In this document: positions 1 through 5,529 of the stretch, one piece after another
Layout of the letters: the number at the start of each line of letters is the position of its first letter
How positions within the stretch are numbered: position 1 is the stretch's first letter
Origin: Oligosphaeraceae bacterium
GTDB taxonomy: Bacteria; Verrucomicrobiota; Lentisphaeria; Oligosphaerales; Oligosphaeraceae
Length of the DNA: 6,388 nt
Assembly (NCBI GenBank): GCA_012515455.1
Contig: JAAYYJ010000374.1
Span: 1 to 6,388, forward strand
Direction: 5' to 3'
Program-made: the position numbers and the translations under genes
Notes under the pieces: model-generated
Database searches by the model: none
What the model was told of the DNA's origin: nothing
Seen by the model: the letters and a program-made list of their open reading frames with translations, nothing else

Positions 1-1
1 A

Positions 2-88
2 ACAGTCAGCAGCCCTGAATCAAATCCAGACCTCACCCAGTCGAAACCGCAGTCTCAGCCCGGCCAAGGACAGGATACTGTGGCATAA
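2..88 (+). CDS. Possible 3' end of a rightward gene (28 codons, truncated by the left edge)
   Basis: Frame 2 of the plus strand is open from the left edge to a TAA at 86-88. It encodes a hydrophilic tail rich in serine, proline and glutamine with no cysteine or tryptophan, which resembles the disordered C-terminal tail of a protein. If real, this gene would converge with the deacylase gene ending at 389. Against it, the fragment is short, only about half of its third codon positions are G or C (lower than the neighbouring genes), and another frame (from base 3 to a stop near 120) is also open. No family can be assigned. The call is tentative and needs the sequence to the left. Confidence 0.25.
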   Translation, partial: TVSSPESNPDLTQSKPQSQPGQGQDTVA

Positions 89-115
89 AATACACTGCCC
101 GAAACGCAAATGCAA
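87..115 (-). promoter_or_regulatory. Weak sigma70-like promoter candidate pointing left
   Basis: On the minus strand TTGCAT (115-110) is followed after exactly 17 bases by TATTTT (92-87). This matches the -35 consensus at three of six positions and the -10 consensus at four of six. It lies next to the AT-rich direct repeats, which would fall just upstream of the -35 box. No clear start codon with a ribosome binding site follows before the left edge. A GTG at 36-34 opens a frame to the edge but has no Shine-Dalgarno. Matches this weak are common by chance in AT-rich DNA. Confidence 0.2.
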
Positions 116-120
116 GAACT

Positions 121-174
121 GAAATAATTTTTCTCAAAATGCGCCAGTCGGATGCTGGAAATAATTGTTGTCAA
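121..174. repeat. Imperfect 17-bp direct repeat, two copies 37 bp apart
   Basis: Copy one is at 121-137 and copy two at 158-174. Both begin GAAATAATT and end TCAA, differing only at two positions (T/G and C/G), so 15 of 17 bases agree. The start-to-start distance is 37 bp, about 3.5 helical turns. On the minus strand the copies begin TTGAGA and TTGACA. Copy two also contains the odd palindrome GTTGTCAAC (167-175). They could be binding sites for a regulator, or chance similarity in an AT-rich spacer. Confidence 0.5.
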
Positions 175-309
175 CCGCTTTGGGCAATGCGCGCCGGGCT
201 GGTGAGGGCGTTCGTTCAGCCCAGCAGGCATTCGCTGCCGCGCCTGGCCTCTCCCGCCGGAGGCATAAATAATAAATGGGTCAATCTGAAGTGAGGGTAC
301 CAGCGCCCC

Positions 310-348
310 ACCCCGTGCTATGCGCCCCTGCGGCATAGGGCACGGGGT
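310..348 (-). terminator. Strong hairpin downstream of the deacylase gene (possible transcript end)
   Basis: ACCCCGTGC (310-318) pairs perfectly with GCACGGGGT (340-348), and TATGC (319-323) pairs with GCATA (333-337) after a two-base bulge, leaving a nine-base loop. This gives 14 base pairs, placed about 40 bases past the deacylase stop codon on the minus strand. There is no U tract on either side, so it is not a classical intrinsic terminator. It may be a 3'-end stabilising structure, or a terminator for either of two converging transcripts. The structure is seen directly, while its function is inferred from position. Confidence 0.45.
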
Positions 349-388
349 CGAGTTGGTCATGCAACCCAGCCGGAAATACCAGCCTGGA

Positions 389-1969
389 TCAGTTTTTGAC
401 TTTCAGGAACTGCCCGTGGCAGGACCGCCAGGAGGGCTCTTCCGCAGAGTACGCCAGATGGCCATTGACAAAAACTTGGGCTATGCCCTGCGCCAAAGCG
501 GTGGGATTCTCCAGAGTCGCCCGACCGGAGAGAGTCTCCTCGTCAAACAATACCAGATCGGCCGCCAGACCGGCTTTCACCAACCCGCGGTCGAAAATAT
601 TGAAGAACCGGGCGGGGTCGCTGGTCATCCGGCGGATCACACTCTCCACCGGGGCGTATTTTTTGGCGATCTGGTAGAAAGCCGGGAAAGTCCCGAAGCC
701 GCGCGGATGGCAGAGGCCCATCGATCCGTCCATGGGTATGGCGGTTGCATCAGTGCCCGGCACACACCAGTCATGGGACAGGAAGAAATGCAGATTCTCC
801 TCCAGCATGGTCTTGTAGGCCGCCGAGCCGCCGCTGGGATAATCGGTCAGGAATTTCACATACAACTCGGCTACACTCAGCCCCAGAGCAGCGGCGACCT
901 CCTCAATGCGCTTGCCGTAGAAATGCCGGTACTGCGGATCATTGTTCATGCAAATCACATTGTCCCAGTCACCGCGAATGCAGCCCTTCGTGATCATAGT
1001 CTGCAGCAGCTCCTCCCGGCGCTCTGGTGAAGACTGCAACTGCTTCTGCAAAGTCACGCCATCAATGCGGTTGAACGGCTCCGGCACCGACACCAGCAGA
1101 CTGGTGTGCGAGAAAATATAGGGATAGCGGTCGGCCTTGACCTGCAGGCCGTTGCGCTGCTCCTCCTCAATCCGGGCGGCCATGGTTTTGGCTTTGCCCC
1201 AGTTGCTCGGTCCGGTGGCCTTGATGTGGCTGACCTGCAGCTTGCCGGAACCGCTGCGGGCAATTGCAAATGCCTCTTCGAGGGCCTCAAGCACCTGATT
1301 GCCTTCCGAACGCATGTGCGTAGTATAGGGCTTGCTGGTGCCGCGCAGCACCGAGGCGAGCTCCTGGACTTCATCCGTATGGGAGTACTTGCCGGGAAAA
1401 TAAATCAGCCCACTGGAAAAACCCAGCGCTCCTTGCGCCAGGGACTCCCGCAGCAGCTCTTTCATCTGATTCATTTCACTGCTGGTGAGAGCCCGGTCAG
1501 CGTTGCCCGTAACTAATTTCCGCAGGGTGTTATGCCCGCAGAGAGCACCGACATTGACTGCCGGCTGGGCCTTCTCCACCGCCGCAGCGTAGGAATTCAG
1601 GTCCGGCCAGTGGTCCTTGAGCCCGGTCTCGGTCAGCGTCTCGTGGATGTCCTGCGGGGGTTCCCAGAATGACGAGAAGCCGCAGTTGCCGACTACCTCG
1701 GTGGTGATCCCCTGGGTAATCTTGGCATCCGCACCCGGGGCCTTGATCAGACTGCGGTCAGAATGACTGTGCACATCCACAAAACCGGGCGCGAGCGCCA
1801 AACCGCGACCGGAAATCTTCTCCGTGCCGGTGAGATTCAGTTTCCGCGGTGCCTCAACCGCCGCAATCCGGCCATCCTTGACCACCACATCAGCCGGCAC
1901 CGGCGGATTGCCAGTGCCATCATACAGACGGACCTCACAAATCGCAAAACAATCCGGGCTCGCTTTCAT
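389..1969 (-). CDS. N-acyl-D-amino-acid deacylase (D-aminoacylase), amidohydrolase superfamily
   Basis: The predicted product of 526 residues hydrolyses N-acyl-D-amino acids to the free D-amino acid and a carboxylic acid, probably in the cytoplasm because no signal peptide is seen. It shows the metal-dependent amidohydrolase layout: a small N-terminal beta domain, the HSH motif after GFVDV (His67, His69), the GNCGFS motif with Cys96, the GALGFSSGLIY segment near 180-190, THMR with His218, SHIK with His248, and GTDA with Asp407 before HPRGFGTFP. The family enzyme from Alcaligenes uses the equivalent His/Cys/Asp ligands, so the active site looks intact. The C-terminal DLVLFD and VFVNG pieces rebuild the beta domain. 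The length is slightly above the usual 480-500 residues. Of two adjacent ATGs (1972, 1969) the second lies six bases after AAAGGA and is preferred; an upstream GTG at 1996 has no such site. The gene lies 42 bases after the M20 gene in a likely operon. The natural substrate is not determined, and related N-acyl-D-Glu or D-Asp deacylases and dihydroorotase-like hydrolases are alternatives. Confidence 0.88.
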   Translation of the reverse strand: MKASPDCFAICEVRLYDGTGNPPVPADVVVKDGRIAAVEAPRKLNLTGTEKISGRGLALAPGFVDVHSHSDRSLIKAPGADAKITQGITTEVVGNCGFSSFWEPPQDIHETLTETGLKDHWPDLNSYAAAVEKAQPAVNVGALCGHNTLRKLVTGNADRALTSSEMNQMKELLRESLAQGALGFSSGLIYFPGKYSHTDEVQELASVLRGTSKPYTTHMRSEGNQVLEALEEAFAIARSGSGKLQVSHIKATGPSNWGKAKTMAARIEEEQRNGLQVKADRYPYIFSHTSLLVSVPEPFNRIDGVTLQKQLQSSPERREELLQTMITKGCIRGDWDNVICMNNDPQYRHFYGKRIEEVAAALGLSVAELYVKFLTDYPSGGSAAYKTMLEENLHFFLSHDWCVPGTDATAIPMDGSMGLCHPRGFGTFPAFYQIAKKYAPVESVIRRMTSDPARFFNIFDRGLVKAGLAADLVLFDEETLSGRATLENPTALAQGIAQVFVNGHLAYSAEEPSWRSCHGQFLKVKN

Positions 1970-1975
1970 CATGAT

Positions 1976-1981
1976 TCCTTT
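1976..1981 (-). promoter_or_regulatory. Ribosome binding site of the deacylase gene
   Basis: AAAGGA on the minus strand lies three bases before the first and six bases before the second of two tandem ATG codons. The spacing favours the second, at 1969-1967. This site rules against the GTG at 1996 as the start, because the Shine-Dalgarno would then be inside the gene. Confidence 0.65.
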
Positions 1982-2002
1982 AACTAGAACTTTCACACCG
2001 AA

Positions 2003-2025
2003 GCCAGCGCATCAGACGCGCTGGC
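2003..2025 (-). other. Perfect 8-bp hairpin enclosing the stop codon of the M20 gene
   Basis: GCCAGCGC (2003-2010) and GCGCTGGC (2018-2025) form a perfect inverted repeat around a seven-base loop. The TGA stop of the M20 gene (2014-2012) falls almost entirely in that loop. The right arm lies in the last codons and the left arm in the gap before the deacylase gene. No U tract follows in the minus-strand transcript, so full intrinsic termination is unlikely. A role in mRNA processing, in stability, or in lowering expression of the second gene would fit the position, but this is inference. Confidence 0.5.
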
Positions 2026-3334
2026 AATCCTCTGAATGCACCACCGCACCCAACGAGTCTACCTGAGACAGATATTCCGCCAAGGGCAGACATGCGCCTT
2101 TGCCGGCCGCGACCGCCCGGCCGCAGGCGGCGTCGCCGTAAAGCAGCTCCACCAGCATCAGAGCCAGTACCTGCGCGTTGGCGATGATCGCCAACCCGGG
2201 ATCATGGATGGCAAAATCGGCCGCATGCCAGGCGCCCGCGCCGGGGACGCCGCCGTGCAGCACCGGCATGATCTGGCTTAAGTCACCCATATCCGTGCAA
2301 CCGGGGTTGAAGCTCTCCTTGATCTGCGCCACTGCCCCAGGCACCACCTCCGCCACCGCAGCCGCAAACATCCGGGCCAGCTCCTCGTCGTTGCGCAACG
2401 GCATCGCGGTGGGCAGGCTGGTAATCTCCACCTGCGCGTCCAGCGCCTGAGCACAGTGCACCATCGCCCGGTCAAACCGGGCATTCAAGGAGCGGAGCTT
2501 GGCCAGGGTGTCGGCTCGCAGCTGATACTCCAGGGCGATATGATCGGGCACGATATTTACCGCATCGCCGCCGTGCGAAATAATCCCGTGCATCCGGATG
2601 CGGTCGTCATTGCCGTAGCTCTCCCGCAGCAGCGCCACCGCATGCAACGCCAGATTGGCCGCATTCAGGGCATTGATGCCCTTTTGCGGCGTGGAGGCGT
2701 GACAGCTCCGGCCCCGGAACACGATCTTCTTCTTGATGGTGCCGTTGAAATCAGTCACGCAAAACGGATATTCGCCGACATGATTCATCAGCGCGATGTC
2801 GATGTCGACAAACACACCCTCGCGGATCAGCGCCGCCTTGCCCATAATGGCCTGAATCTGACCCGAACGCAACAGCCCCAGGCGGTAATCCAGCTCAATG
2901 CCTTCCTCCGCCGGAGTGCCCACAAAAGCCACCCGGCCGGATAATTCCTCCCCCCCGACTGCCCCCAGCAGCCCCATCGCCACCCCCAGCATGGTGGTCA
3001 GATGGGCGTGATGGCCGCAGGCATGCACCGCGCCGGTCTGGGGGTCCGCAGCCGGATGCGATGGCAGCAGCAAGGCGTCCATCTCGCCCAGCACCGCCAC
3101 CGTGGGGCCGGGCCGCCCGCTGTCCCAATCGGCCCGGAAGCCGGTCCGGGCCAGCCCGGTGCGCACCTGCAGTCCCAGCGATTGCAGTATTTCAGCTGCG
3201 AAAGCCGCGCTGCGCACCTCACGGTAGCCAGTCTCGGGCTGCCGCCAGAGTTTCTCCGCCATGGCCAGCAGCTGCTCCTGCCGGGCGGAAATCTCCTGTA
3301 ATACTGCTTGTTTGACTGCTTCTTTGCTGCGCAT
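2012..3334 (-). CDS. M20-family amidohydrolase/peptidase (AbgA/AbgB-like)
   Basis: The 440-residue product belongs to the M20 metallopeptidase group that cleaves amide bonds of N-acyl amino acids, aminobenzoyl-glutamate or small peptides. The sequence shows LGEMDAL (near residues 82-88), the metal-binding HACGHH (104-109), the GTPAEEG motif with the catalytic/metal glutamates (Glu143, Glu144), RGRSCHAST (208-215) opening the inserted dimerisation domain, NIVPDHIALEYQLRA (near 250-264) and GCTDMGD (345-351). The late histidines of WHAADFAIHD (His370, His377) match the last ligand region of the family. All expected catalytic residues appear present. GCTDMGD suggests the AbgB/ACY1L2-like side of the family rather than plain hippurate hydrolase. 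No signal peptide is seen, so it is likely cytoplasmic. Two in-frame ATGs exist (3340, 3334). AGAGGA lies six bases from the second but directly abuts the first, so 3334 is chosen. It is the first gene of a probable pair with the deacylase. The exact substrate cannot be read from the sequence. Confidence 0.88.
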   Translation of the reverse strand: MRSKEAVKQAVLQEISARQEQLLAMAEKLWRQPETGYREVRSAAFAAEILQSLGLQVRTGLARTGFRADWDSGRPGPTVAVLGEMDALLLPSHPAADPQTGAVHACGHHAHLTTMLGVAMGLLGAVGGEELSGRVAFVGTPAEEGIELDYRLGLLRSGQIQAIMGKAALIREGVFVDIDIALMNHVGEYPFCVTDFNGTIKKKIVFRGRSCHASTPQKGINALNAANLALHAVALLRESYGNDDRIRMHGIISHGGDAVNIVPDHIALEYQLRADTLAKLRSLNARFDRAMVHCAQALDAQVEITSLPTAMPLRNDEELARMFAAAVAEVVPGAVAQIKESFNPGCTDMGDLSQIMPVLHGGVPGAGAWHAADFAIHDPGLAIIANAQVLALMLVELLYGDAACGRAVAAGKGACLPLAEYLSQVDSLGAVVHSEDCQRV

Positions 3335-3340
3335 AATCAT

Positions 3341-3346
3341 TCCTCT
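3341..3346 (-). promoter_or_regulatory. Ribosome binding site of the M20 gene
   Basis: AGAGGA directly abuts an ATG at 3340-3338 but lies six bases before a second in-frame ATG at 3334-3332, which decides the start in favour of the second. The arrangement closely resembles that of the deacylase gene (AAAGGA followed by tandem ATGs). Confidence 0.65.
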
Positions 3347-3354
3347 GTGCTACC

Positions 3355-3366
3355 GGTGCCGGCACC
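3355..3366. promoter_or_regulatory. 12-bp perfect palindrome in the divergent intergenic region
   Basis: GGTGCCGGCACC reads identically on both strands. It lies nine bases upstream of the M20 ribosome binding site and about 40 bases from the shared AT-rich -10 region. With no loop it is better suited to binding a dimeric regulator than to forming an RNA hairpin. In a GC-rich spacer a palindrome of this length could still arise by chance. Confidence 0.35.
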
Positions 3367-3380
3367 AGGGCGGGCAGCGT

Positions 3381-3409
3381 TTGCCGCCGCAGCGCTAAAG
3401 ATGTATATT
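3381..3409 (+). promoter_or_regulatory. Sigma70-like promoter for the DUF2752 gene
   Basis: TTGCCG (3381-3386) and TATATT (3404-3409) are separated by exactly 17 bases and match the -35 and -10 consensus at four and five of six positions. Transcription would start near 3416, about 30 bases before the GTG start at 3447. The -10 lies in TATATTA (3404-3410), which has the TANNNTA symmetry. On the opposite strand TAATAT could serve as the -10 for the M20 operon, though I see no good -35 there. Confidence 0.45.
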
Positions 3410-3446
3410 ATCCTGCCCGTAACCAAAATCCTGCCGGAACACCAAC

Positions 3447-3833
3447 GTGTCTACCCAAAATTTCCCCCGCCTGCTGCTGGTCCTGCTTCTGATCCTGACG
3501 GTCGCCGGACTGCTGGCTTTTCTCTATTTCCACGACCCGTCCCAGCTGCCGGGCTGGTTCCCGCGCTGCTTCTTCCACCTGCTCACCGGGCTGTACTGCC
3601 CCGGCTGCGGCAATACCCGGGCCCTGTATGCGCTGCTGCACCTGGACTGGCGTGCCTCGCTGGCTGCCAATGTGCTGTTCCTGCCCCTGAGCCTGATTCT
3701 GGCTCTGTGCCTGCTGCAACGCCGCCTGATTACCAGAGCGCCATTCTATTTCAGCCTGATTGCAGTGCTGCTGCTGTTCGCCATCCTGCGCAACCTCCCC
3801 TGGGAGCCGTTCACCCTGCTGGCGCCGCACTGA
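3447..3833 (+). CDS. DUF2752 family small membrane protein
   Basis: The 128-residue protein carries the signature of the DUF2752 family: CPGCGNTRALYALLHLDW (residues 51-68), with a CxxC pair (Cys51, Cys54) followed by a Thr-Arg, and the ending RNLPWEPFTLLAP. Hydrophobic stretches at about 8-27, 71-91 and 101-114 suggest three membrane helices, the first possibly an uncleaved signal anchor. The family is common in many bacterial phyla but its function is unknown; the CxxC could bind a metal or form a disulfide. The GTG start is the only usable one, because a TAA lies in frame 27 bases upstream. A weak GGAA (3436-3439) lies seven bases before it. The gene stands alone, diverging from the M20 gene. 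Its stop codon is three bases from the convergent hom stop. Confidence 0.85.
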   Translation: MSTQNFPRLLLVLLLILTVAGLLAFLYFHDPSQLPGWFPRCFFHLLTGLYCPGCGNTRALYALLHLDWRASLAANVLFLPLSLILALCLLQRRLITRAPFYFSLIAVLLLFAILRNLPWEPFTLLAPH

Positions 3834-3836
3834 GGC

Positions 3837-5138
3837 TCAATCTGTCACCAGGTCCTCAATGTGGAACACCACCGGCTCCTGCACCACGCAGTCCTCGCGG
3901 CTGATCTCTGAGAGCGCCTGCTGCATATCGGCCTCCCGCGCCTGATGGGTCAGAATCACCATCGGCACCGCCGCGAGCTTGACCTCATGCTGGGTCACAC
4001 TGGCGATGCTGATCTGATAATGACCCAGAATACCGCTGATCCGGGCCAGCACCCCGGGGCGGTCCGCGACCTGCAAACGCAGGTAATAGCGCGAGACCAC
4101 CTCGTCGCTGTACATCAGGCCCTGGTACTCGGGATAAACCGGGAAGGCCGGCACCCGGTTCGGACAGCCATGCAGATGGTTCAGGGCAATATCCATAATG
4201 TCTGCGACCACCGCGCTGGAGGTCGCTTCGCGTCCCGCCCCGCGACCGTAATACATCGTGGTCCCGGACACATCGCCGCGGACCCACACCGCATTGTACA
4301 CCCCGTCCACATGTCCCAGCAGTGATTTGCCGGGGATCAGGGACGGATGCACCCCCAGCTGGATACGGCCGTCTTTCTCCTTGATTACCGCCAGCAGTTT
4401 GATGCGGTATCCGAGGTGGGCGGCGTAATCGATGTCTTTCAAAGTCACTGCGCGGATGCCCTGCACCTCGACATCATCGACCTTGAACCACTTGCCGTAA
4501 ACCAGACTGGCCAATATGGCAGTCTTGTGGGCAGTGTCGTAGCCATCCACGTCCATGGACGGATTGGCTTCGGCATAACCGGCGTCCTTGGCACTCTTCA
4601 AGACCGCGGCAAAATCCGCCTGCTCCTGCTCCATCCTGGTCAATATGTAGTTGCAGGTGCCGTTCAAAATGCCGTAAATCATCTGACAGCGGTTGCCGAC
4701 CAGGCCCTCGCGCAGTGCCTTGATGCAGGGAATACCGCCACCCACACTGGCCTCGAAATAAATCTCGGTGTGGTGCTGCCGGGCCAGCGCAAAGAGCTCC
4801 TCGCCGTACGTCGCCAGCAAAGCCTTGTTGGCGGTTACCACCGGTTTGCCCCGCTGCAAAGCCTCGGCAATGAATTTGCGGGCCACGGTGGTCCCGCCCA
4901 CCAGCTCGACCACGACGTCGACATCAGGAGACTCAATCAGGGCCATCGCATCGGTACCGAGCACCCCCGGCTCCAGACTCACCCCGCGGTTGCTGACGAT
5001 ATCCAGGTCAGCGATCCTGGTCACGGCGAGTTGCACGCCAGTGCGCCTGGCCAGCAGCTCGCCGTTCTTCTGAATCGTCTCCACCACCCCGGCTCCGACC
5101 GTCCCGAAGCCGATAATCCCCAGGTTGTATTTCTTCAT
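3837..5138 (-). CDS. hom: Homoserine dehydrogenase with C-terminal ACT domain
   Basis: The 433-residue enzyme reduces L-aspartate 4-semialdehyde to L-homoserine with NAD(P)H, the branch step to threonine and methionine, in the cytoplasm. The N-terminal Rossmann fold shows GFGTVG (10-15). VTANKALL carries Lys105, followed by EASVGGGIP (129-137) and GILNGTCNYI (156-165). The catalytic stretch YAEANPSMDVDGYDTAHK has Glu190, Asp201 and Lys205 at the spacing of the yeast catalytic Glu208, Asp219 and Lys223. Residues from about 351 form an ACT domain (RLQVADRPGVLARISGIL), usually linked to feedback inhibition by threonine. It is a monofunctional enzyme with no aspartokinase domain, of normal length for the class. 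GGGTGA (5147-5142) lies three bases before the ATG. The gene begins 22 bases after panD, across a terminator-like hairpin, so its expression may be set lower than that of panD. Its 3' end nearly touches the convergent DUF2752 gene. Confidence 0.96.
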   Translation of the reverse strand: MKKYNLGIIGFGTVGAGVVETIQKNGELLARRTGVQLAVTRIADLDIVSNRGVSLEPGVLGTDAMALIESPDVDVVVELVGGTTVARKFIAEALQRGKPVVTANKALLATYGEELFALARQHHTEIYFEASVGGGIPCIKALREGLVGNRCQMIYGILNGTCNYILTRMEQEQADFAAVLKSAKDAGYAEANPSMDVDGYDTAHKTAILASLVYGKWFKVDDVEVQGIRAVTLKDIDYAAHLGYRIKLLAVIKEKDGRIQLGVHPSLIPGKSLLGHVDGVYNAVWVRGDVSGTTMYYGRGAGREATSSAVVADIMDIALNHLHGCPNRVPAFPVYPEYQGLMYSDEVVSRYYLRLQVADRPGVLARISGILGHYQISIASVTQHEVKLAAVPMVILTHQAREADMQQALSEISREDCVVQEPVVFHIEDLVTD

Positions 5139-5148
5139 TGCTCACCCG

Positions 5149-5177
5149 AAAAAAAGCGGTTCACAGTACTGTGGCCG
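5149..5177 (-). terminator. Terminator-like hairpin with U7 tract at the end of panD
   Basis: On the minus-strand transcript CGG (5177-5175) pairs with CCG (5159-5157), and CACA (5173-5170) with UGUG (5165-5162), around a GUAC loop, with a small internal loop between the two stems. The DNA core CACAGTACTGTG is a perfect palindrome. One C and then seven U residues (5155-5149) follow immediately. The panD stop codon (5163-5161) is part of the stem, so a ribosome reaching the stop would melt the hairpin. The stem is modest, so partial termination or attenuation before hom is more likely than a full stop. Confidence 0.5.
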
Positions 5178-5517
5178 TGCGGTTCCTGTCCGAGAGCACT
5201 ACCACCCGCGGAGTATAGCCCGCGGCCTCCTCCGCAGTCATGCCGGCGAAGGCCATGATGGTCACCAGGTCCCCGGGCAGACCGAGACGGGCCGCCGCGC
5301 CGTTCAGGCAGAACTCGCGGCTGCCGCGCGGTGCCTCAATGGCATAAGTCTCCAGGCGCTGAGCATTGTTCTGATTGACCACCAGAATTTTCTCATAAGG
5401 CAGTATGCCCGCCAGGTCCAGCAAATCGCGGTCGATGGACAGACTGCCCTGGTAATTGAGCTCGCAGGCCGTCAATTCAGCCCGGTGGAGCTTGCATTTC
5501 AAAATCTGCAGCTGCAT
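5161..5517 (-). CDS. panD: Aspartate 1-decarboxylase (pyruvoyl-dependent)
   Basis: The 118-residue proenzyme converts L-aspartate to beta-alanine and CO2, supplying pantothenate and coenzyme A synthesis. It is made as an inactive precursor that cleaves itself between Gly24 and Ser25, turning Ser25 into the pyruvoyl group. The sequence shows LKCKLHRA (Lys9, His11), YQGS (22-25), RLETY (Arg54, Thr57, Tyr58) and LNGAAA (Asn72), at the same numbers as the E. coli enzyme, so all catalytic residues are present. The ATG at 5517 is chosen because GAGG (5529-5526) lies eight bases upstream and because numbering and length then match the family. A frame extended upstream to 5601 would overlap argG and add a meaningless N-terminus. 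The Shine-Dalgarno overlaps the argG stop codon, which suggests translational coupling. The C-terminal end overlaps a terminator-like hairpin before hom. Confidence 0.95.
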   Translation of the reverse strand: MQLQILKCKLHRAELTACELNYQGSLSIDRDLLDLAGILPYEKILVVNQNNAQRLETYAIEAPRGSREFCLNGAAARLGLPGDLVTIMAFAGMTAEEAAGYTPRVVVLSDRNRTATVL

Positions 5518-5525
5518 GCTGACCG

Positions 5526-5529
5526 CCTC
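5526..5529 (-). promoter_or_regulatory. Ribosome binding site of panD, overlapping the argG stop codon
   Basis: TGAGG on the minus strand contains both the argG TGA stop (5530-5528) and the GAGG Shine-Dalgarno of panD, eight bases before the panD ATG. Ribosomes ending argG would sit on the panD initiation site, so the two are probably translated in a coupled way. It also fixes the panD start at 5517 rather than further upstream. Confidence 0.7.

Larger units (their letters stand above)
1..388. other. Left-hand region without a convincing complete gene
   Basis: Nothing here reads as a full gene. The only long open frame, on the minus strand from 360 to 55, has an unusual composition, no ribosome binding site before its ATG, and reads straight through the hairpin at 310-348, so I do not accept it. 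Positions 116-175 are clearly more AT-rich than the rest of the window, as expected of intergenic DNA. The region holds a possible end of a rightward gene (2-88), a weak leftward promoter-like pair (87-115), an imperfect direct repeat (121-137 and 158-174), several short inverted repeats (such as GGGCTG at 196-201 with CAGCCC at 217-222) and the strong hairpin at 310-348. No tRNA or rRNA sequence was recognised. Confidence 0.6.

Noticed and set aside
169..174. Consensus TTGACA on the minus strand as a -35 box
   Set aside because: No acceptable -10 sequence is found 15-19 bases downstream.
248..263. Small inverted repeat CTCC-CGCC-GGAG as a terminator
   Set aside because: The stem is only four base pairs and no T run follows on either strand.
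55..360. 101-codon open frame on the minus strand in the left intergenic region
   Set aside because: It has no ribosome binding site, an unusual composition rich in Pro, Cys and Arg, and no recognisable family; it also reads through the hairpin at 310-348 and across AT-rich repeats.
320..1030. 236-codon plus-strand open frame opposite the deacylase gene
   Set aside because: It is a mirror of a well-supported gene with intact catalytic motifs. The product has no recognisable motif, and long antisense frames are expected in GC-rich DNA.
1973..1996. GTG start at 1996 for the deacylase
   Set aside because: The AAAGGA ribosome binding site lies downstream of it, and the conserved N-terminal strand only begins after the tandem ATGs.
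3308..3904. 198-codon plus-strand open frame overlapping the DUF2752 gene
   Set aside because: It is Pro/Ala-rich out-of-frame translation of a gene whose DUF2752 signature is clear in another frame.
4347..5258. 303-codon plus-strand open frame opposite hom and panD
   Set aside because: It overlaps two clear genes whose active-site residues are all present, has a His/Gln/Val-rich shadow composition and lacks a ribosome binding site.
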